Part shown: positions 7,598 through 10,154 of the stretch, one piece after another
Numbering within the stretch: position 1 is the first letter of the stretch
Layout of the letters: every line of letters starts with the position of its first letter
NCBI GenBank assembly: GCA_030706665.1
Contig: JAUZOB010000102.1
Coordinates: 1 to 10,154 of the forward strand
Reading direction: 5' to 3'
Origin: Bacteroidota bacterium
GTDB lineage: Bacteria > Bacteroidota > Bacteroidia > Bacteroidales > Prolixibacteraceae
DNA: 10,154 nt
Position numbers and translations under genes: made by a program
The notes under the pieces: model-generated
The model's database searches: none
Seen by the model: only the letters and a program-made list of their open reading frames with translations
Told to the model about the DNA's origin: nothing

Positions 7598-7805
7598 TTA
7601 TACTGTATTTCAATTGTTAAGTTCCGTCCGTTCAGTGCAAAACGTTATTTAAATCTATTTTCCAATCGATGTAAACTAGTCTGTACCAGTAGGTGTAATT
7701 TTGAATCTTCTTTTTCAGGAAGAAGGGAAGGCGTTCTACTCCATGCTCAGTTCCCGGAAAACATTGTCATGAATCTCATATTTATTTCAAACTGCTTAGA
7801 AAACA

Positions 7806-7848
7806 AAAAACCTTATTCCTCACTAATGGCAAGAGGAATAAGGTTTTT
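7806..7848 (-). terminator. Strong intrinsic terminator of the ferredoxin-like gene
   Basis: CCTTATTCCTC (7811-7821) pairs perfectly with GAGGAATAAGG (7833-7843). Flanking A5 (7806-7810) and T5 (7844-7848) extend the stem to 16 bp around an 11-nt loop. On the minus strand the stem is followed by a T-rich run (TTTTTTGTTTTC counted from within the stem end). It begins about 25 nt after the stop codon. The symmetric A and T flanks mean it could also work on the plus strand, but no plus-strand gene is present. Confidence 0.88.
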
Positions 7849-7873
7849 GAAGTGAATAGTTCTTAAACTGGAA

Positions 7874-8155
7874 TTATACGATTGCCTTGCGTGGGCATGC
7901 CTCAGCACAATCGCCACAGGAAATGCAGCGTTTTTGATCGATAACGGCAAATTTCTTTACGACAGAAATGCCCTTGTGTTTGCAGACAGAGACGCATCTT
8001 TTGCACCCGACACATCTCTCATTGTCAACCCGATATCTCTTTCTTTCCCCACTTTCTATATCCCAGGAAGATAAAGCGGCAGCAACTCCTACTACTCCTA
8101 ACAGTCCGGTACATTTTTTCAGGAAATTACGCCTTTTGATTGTTTGATCACTCAT
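7874..8155 (-). CDS. Small 2x[4Fe-4S] ferredoxin-type protein with Tat-like leader
   Basis: This 93-residue protein has two cysteine motifs for [4Fe-4S] clusters: Cys48, 51, 54, 58 (CVGCKRCVSVCKH) and Cys77, 80, 83, 87 (CISCGDCAEACPR). It probably carries electrons. The first motif lacks the usual Pro after its fourth Cys. The N-terminus has RRNFLKK (residues 8-14), a hydrophobic stretch (about 16-29) and then charged residues. This resembles a twin-arginine signal or an uncleaved membrane anchor, as in iron-sulfur subunits of periplasmic oxidoreductases. A Cys at position 15 lies before the hydrophobic stretch, so it does not form a lipobox. No partner oxidoreductase gene adjoins it. It has its own likely promoter and a strong terminator, so it is probably monocistronic. 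The redox partner is unknown, and whether the host has a Tat system cannot be judged here. Confidence 0.9.
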   Translation of the reverse strand: MSDQTIKRRNFLKKCTGLLGVVGVAAALSSWDIESGERKRYRVDNERCVGCKRCVSVCKHKGISVVKKFAVIDQKRCISCGDCAEACPRKAIV

Positions 8156-8193
8156 ACGAATTGCACATTAGATGAAACTCTGTTTTAAGACTG

Positions 8194-8219
8194 CAAAACT
8201 AAGAATTATCTCTTGATAA
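8194..8219 (-). promoter_or_regulatory. Candidate promoter of the ferredoxin-like gene
   Basis: Read on the minus strand, 8201 to 8194 is TAGTTTTG, a match to the Bacteroides -7 element TAnnTTTG. It lies 38 nt before the ATG at 8155, a sensible leader length. I see no clear TTTG at the expected -33 place. Immediately upstream, TTATC and GATAA (8206-8219) form a short inverted repeat around TCTT that could be an operator or chance. Confidence 0.4.
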
Positions 8220-8248
8220 CTCTTTGACATTTCTGTTTCCGAATCCAC

Positions 8249-8293
8249 AAAAAAGAACAATGATCAGCATTGCCATGGCTATACTGATCATTG
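8249..8293 (-). terminator. Intrinsic terminator after the 209-residue orphan gene
   Basis: CAATGATCAG (8258-8267) pairs perfectly with CTGATCATTG (8284-8293) around a 16-nt loop that itself contains GCCATGGC. On the minus strand the stem is followed by TTCTTTTTTG (8257 to 8248). It begins 10 nt after the stop codon of the 209-residue gene and sits upstream of the ferredoxin-like gene's candidate promoter, so it separates the two units. Confidence 0.82.
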
Positions 8294-8303
8294 GAGATTT
8301 GTT

Positions 8304-8933
8304 CTATAATTTGTTTTTTAATTCCTTTTGCAATTCATTCAAATCGATAGGTTTATTATTCATTTGCAATGTCTTACCAATCTTGACCAATAGCGCTTTA
8401 TTAAATTCAAAGCCATTTTTATTTTTTCCCAACGGAGAGCCTAAACATAGAAATTGATCGTAACAAACAGTTGTCAGAAAGATTTGTTTTTCAATTTGCG
8501 GATTACTGTCAGGCATGTCATAATACCAAAATAAAAATTGTTTCCCATTTAATTCAAGCCATTCATATTTTTTGTTTCGCACATCTAGTTTAAGTTCCTT
8601 TGACACATAATCCAGTTCGTAGTTCATGTATCCCAGCAAATTTGCCTTTTGATCTTCAATTGACATATGCTCAAAGTCACACTTCTTTTTAAAAGGGATT
8701 ATTATAGATTGAAAAATGGTATTATCTATATTTATTAAATGGTGTTCTAATGGTTTTATATTATTAGAAACCAGATTCAAGGTGAAAGAATGACTCGTTC
8801 CTGTATAAGCGATCATTCCTCCGGTCTTTGTCGGCATTAAAGCTGTCTGATATTTCTCCGCGGTATAGTCATTCTGTCCAAAAGTTGAAAGTCCGACTAA
8901 CAAAAAGAATACAAATACTAAATTAGTTTTCAT
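8304..8933 (-). CDS. Secreted protein of unknown function, 209 residues
   Basis: I do not recognise the family. Residues 1-19 (MKTNLVFVFFLLVGLSTFG before QND) are a clear type I signal peptide without a lipobox, so the protein is probably periplasmic or exported. The rest is mixed, with likely beta strands around 35-80 and 120-165 (for example KYEWLELNGKQFLFWYYDMP) and a Lys-rich, probably helical C-terminus (about 180-209). No catalytic motif stands out. It follows the 153-residue membrane protein after only 11 bp, so the two are probably co-transcribed and may act together at the cell envelope. The coding DNA is markedly AT-rich: the line from 8701 has 11 G/C in 60 bases, against 29 in 60 for the line from 3061 in the rhamnosidase gene. 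This may reflect acquisition from elsewhere or relaxed selection. Confidence 0.8.
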   Translation of the reverse strand: MKTNLVFVFFLLVGLSTFGQNDYTAEKYQTALMPTKTGGMIAYTGTSHSFTLNLVSNNIKPLEHHLINIDNTIFQSIIIPFKKKCDFEHMSIEDQKANLLGYMNYELDYVSKELKLDVRNKKYEWLELNGKQFLFWYYDMPDSNPQIEKQIFLTTVCYDQFLCLGSPLGKNKNGFEFNKALLVKIGKTLQMNNKPIDLNELQKELKNKL

Positions 8934-8944
8934 TGGTCTATTTT

Positions 8945-9406
8945 TTATTGTTTACAACATTTATTTGATTGAGAGGCGGGCAAATCCTTATCTCTTCCAT
9001 TCCAAATTGATTCATAGAAACGATCTCCCAAAAGGAATTCATATCCAAAATCATTTTGTTCTTTTATAACACGTCCGTTTATCCGAAGAGATCGACTTTG
9101 CCCATTTTTCATTTTTACGCACAAAGTATATTTCGGAATAAATTTACATGGCCCAACAGGAAAAGAATAATTCCAATTTATTATGAATCTTTTACATTGA
9201 TTTTCTGATAGAATTATTGAATCACAACGACCTTTAAATTTGAATTCGTACAATACAATTTGGTTAACAGAATCGATATCCAGTTTATGAAAATCACTGT
9301 ACTTTGTTTTTACTGTATGACTAATGGAGTAGATCAATCCCAACAATATCAAAAGAATAGCAATAATCCATACTGTGAATTTTGATATATCATTAATCTT
9401 CTTCAT
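8945..9406 (-). CDS. Membrane-anchored protein of unknown function, 153 residues
   Basis: I do not recognise the family. Residues 10-30 (FTVWIIAILLILLGLIYSISH) form one strong membrane segment after a short basic N-terminus (MKKINDISK), suggesting an inner-membrane anchor with the rest outside the cytoplasm. The outer part looks beta-rich (about 45-130). It has Cys61, Cys71, Cys87 and Cys96, which could form disulfides, and a C-terminal Cys150-Cys151. It is AT-rich like the 209-residue gene 11 bp downstream, and the two probably share a transcript. The upstream gap to the nucleoside hydrolase-like gene is 85 bp; I find neither a clear promoter nor a good terminator in it, so read-through from that gene is possible. 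Confidence 0.78.
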   Translation of the reverse strand: MKKINDISKFTVWIIAILLILLGLIYSISHTVKTKYSDFHKLDIDSVNQIVLYEFKFKGRCDSIILSENQCKRFIINWNYSFPVGPCKFIPKYTLCVKMKNGQSRSLRINGRVIKEQNDFGYEFLLGDRFYESIWNGRDKDLPASQSNKCCKQ

Positions 9407-9491
9407 TCATAGTTAATTTTTTAATATTCGATAAAATAATCTCTCTATCCGTTGGGAAATGCCTCCTATTTATCAGGATAACGACAGATGT

Positions 9492-10154
9492 TCATTTCTT
9501 CGGTTCGTACATCATCAGCTCATCCAGAATGTCTGCAATATGCTGATAGGGATATTTGTGCGAGAGGAAATAATGCTTTGCATTCGTGTTCGGATCCCAT
9601 TGATTTCGTCCGTCTTTTAGGATAACGAATTTACCAGGACCATTAACATAGAAATATTTCGTTGGATTTCGAATTGCACAAAGTACTGCTGTAAGATCCC
9701 ATGATTTTCTTTTCTCTACTTTTTTACCCTCATAAGTATCCAGATTATAACGATAGGCCCATGCGGCAGGATTATCAACAGATCCTTCAACAGCAATTCT
9801 ATGTCCGGTAGAAATACAATCGCCTATTTCGAAACCACTGAAAAGAATAGGGGTAGGCCAATTCCGGAAAGTATAATTTGAAGCTTCGGGAATCTGATTC
9901 ACATTGAATTCATAACCTTCAGGGAATCCACCTGCCATTGCTACCCATTTCCGAACTTTCATCCTGACAAGTTCGGTTCCTGTAAGAGGAGAAAATTTAT
10001 CAGGTCCTGATTTCAATAGATCGGCAAGGTTATTAACGAATCCCACCGTGATGATGGTAACACTATGATCCTTTTGAGCTGCTAATGCTTTCCGGTAAAC
10101 CTCAACTGCAGAGGGATAGTCATTGCATGTTTTATGTGTGGGCAAGAATTTGGC
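9492..10154 (-). CDS. Nucleoside hydrolase-like protein (IUNH superfamily), 5' end cut off
   Basis: The frame is open to the window edge, giving 220 visible codons, so the true start is outside; the family is usually 310-350 residues. The visible part resembles the C-terminal two thirds of inosine-uridine-preferring nucleoside hydrolases, which split N-glycosidic bonds of nucleosides using a bound calcium ion. Visible points are the core strand SVTIITVGFVNNLADLL (31-47 from the first visible codon), VRKWVAMAGGFPEG then EFNV (68-84), and WDLTAVL (152-158), where the Asp corresponds to a calcium ligand. The N-terminal DxDxxxDD-type calcium motif must lie in the missing part. The usual His before the late Asp is Trp here, as in some divergent members, so activity on standard nucleosides is not certain. 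Some Bacteroidetes relatives sit near glycan genes, but no link is shown here. Confidence 0.82.
   Translation of the reverse strand, partial: AKFLPTHKTCNDYPSAVEVYRKALAAQKDHSVTIITVGFVNNLADLLKSGPDKFSPLTGTELVRMKVRKWVAMAGGFPEGYEFNVNQIPEASNYTFRNWPTPILFSGFEIGDCISTGHRIAVEGSVDNPAAWAYRYNLDTYEGKKVEKRKSWDLTAVLCAIRNPTKYFYVNGPGKFVILKDGRNQWDPNTNAKHYFLSHKYPYQHIADILDELMMYEPKK

Larger units (their letters stand above)
7288..7805 (-). promoter_or_regulatory. Long non-coding leader/control region of the glycosidase operon
   Basis: About 518 bases between the ferredoxin-like gene's terminator and the first glycosidase gene hold no credible coding sequence on either strand. The position fits the promoter and 5' leader of the minus-strand operon. 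Several inverted repeats occur here and are listed separately. No regulator gene is adjacent, so the transcription factor is unknown. A further weak 6-bp stem lies at 7707-7725. Confidence 0.5.

Noticed and set aside
8224..8457. Plus-strand 77-codon frame spanning the terminator
   Set aside because: It overlaps the intrinsic terminator and the 3' end of the minus-strand 209-residue gene, and shows no signal or recognisable motif of its own.
9446..9480. TATCC/GGATA repeat in the gap upstream of the 153-residue gene
   Set aside because: Only five pairs with a 25-nt loop; this is expected by chance and has no T-tract.
10143..10145. TTG as the start codon of the nucleoside hydrolase-like gene
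   Set aside because: The frame continues open to base 10154 and the family's N-terminal third is missing, so the gene is cut by the window rather than starting here.

Overview
The window most likely comes from a Bacteroidales bacterium (Bacteroides, Parabacteroides or Dysgonomonas type). The evidence is the secreted carbohydrate-active enzyme families with Bacteroidetes-like signal peptides, the lack of strong Shine-Dalgarno sequences, two sites resembling the Bacteroides -7 element TAnnTTTG, and moderate to low GC. This is inference from style and families; the genus cannot be fixed. All eight genes lie on the minus strand, so the reading order runs from high to low coordinates. The genes at both window edges are cut off.

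Right part (10154 down to 8249). First comes the C-terminal two thirds of a protein resembling inosine-uridine nucleoside hydrolases. Next is a closely spaced pair of AT-rich orphan genes: a 153-residue protein with one membrane anchor and a 209-residue secreted protein, separated by 11 bp. The pair ends at a hairpin terminator. Neither orphan can be assigned a function.

Middle (8201 down to 7806). A single small gene encodes a 93-residue protein with two [4Fe-4S] cluster motifs behind a twin-arginine-like leader. It has a plausible promoter and a strong terminator, so it is probably its own transcription unit. The roughly 520 bp that follow are non-coding and hold several inverted repeats. 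They are probably the control region for the genes after them.

Left-centre (7287 down to 948). Three exported glycan-degrading enzymes form a probable operon: a DUF1680 protein of the GH127/GH146 type (beta-L-arabinofuranosidase-like), a full-length GH78 alpha-L-rhamnosidase with an intact catalytic motif, and a shorter GH78-related protein in which the usual general-acid Glu is Asp. Gaps between them are 64 and 123 bp, and each gap holds a hairpin. Together they suggest release of L-rhamnose and of an L-arabinofuranose-like (or related) sugar from a plant cell-wall glycan or glycoside. No SusC/SusD pair, regulator or sulfatase is visible, so whether this is part of a larger polysaccharide utilisation locus is open.

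Left edge (640 down to 1). The N-terminal three quarters of endonuclease IV (nfo), a conserved DNA-repair gene, is preceded by a terminator-like hairpin and T-tract very close to its start codon. I saw no RNA genes, CRISPR array, insertion sequence or clear new defence-type system. The most interesting points are the variant GH78-like enzyme, the atypical DUF1680 enzyme, the structured leader region and the two orphan genes.
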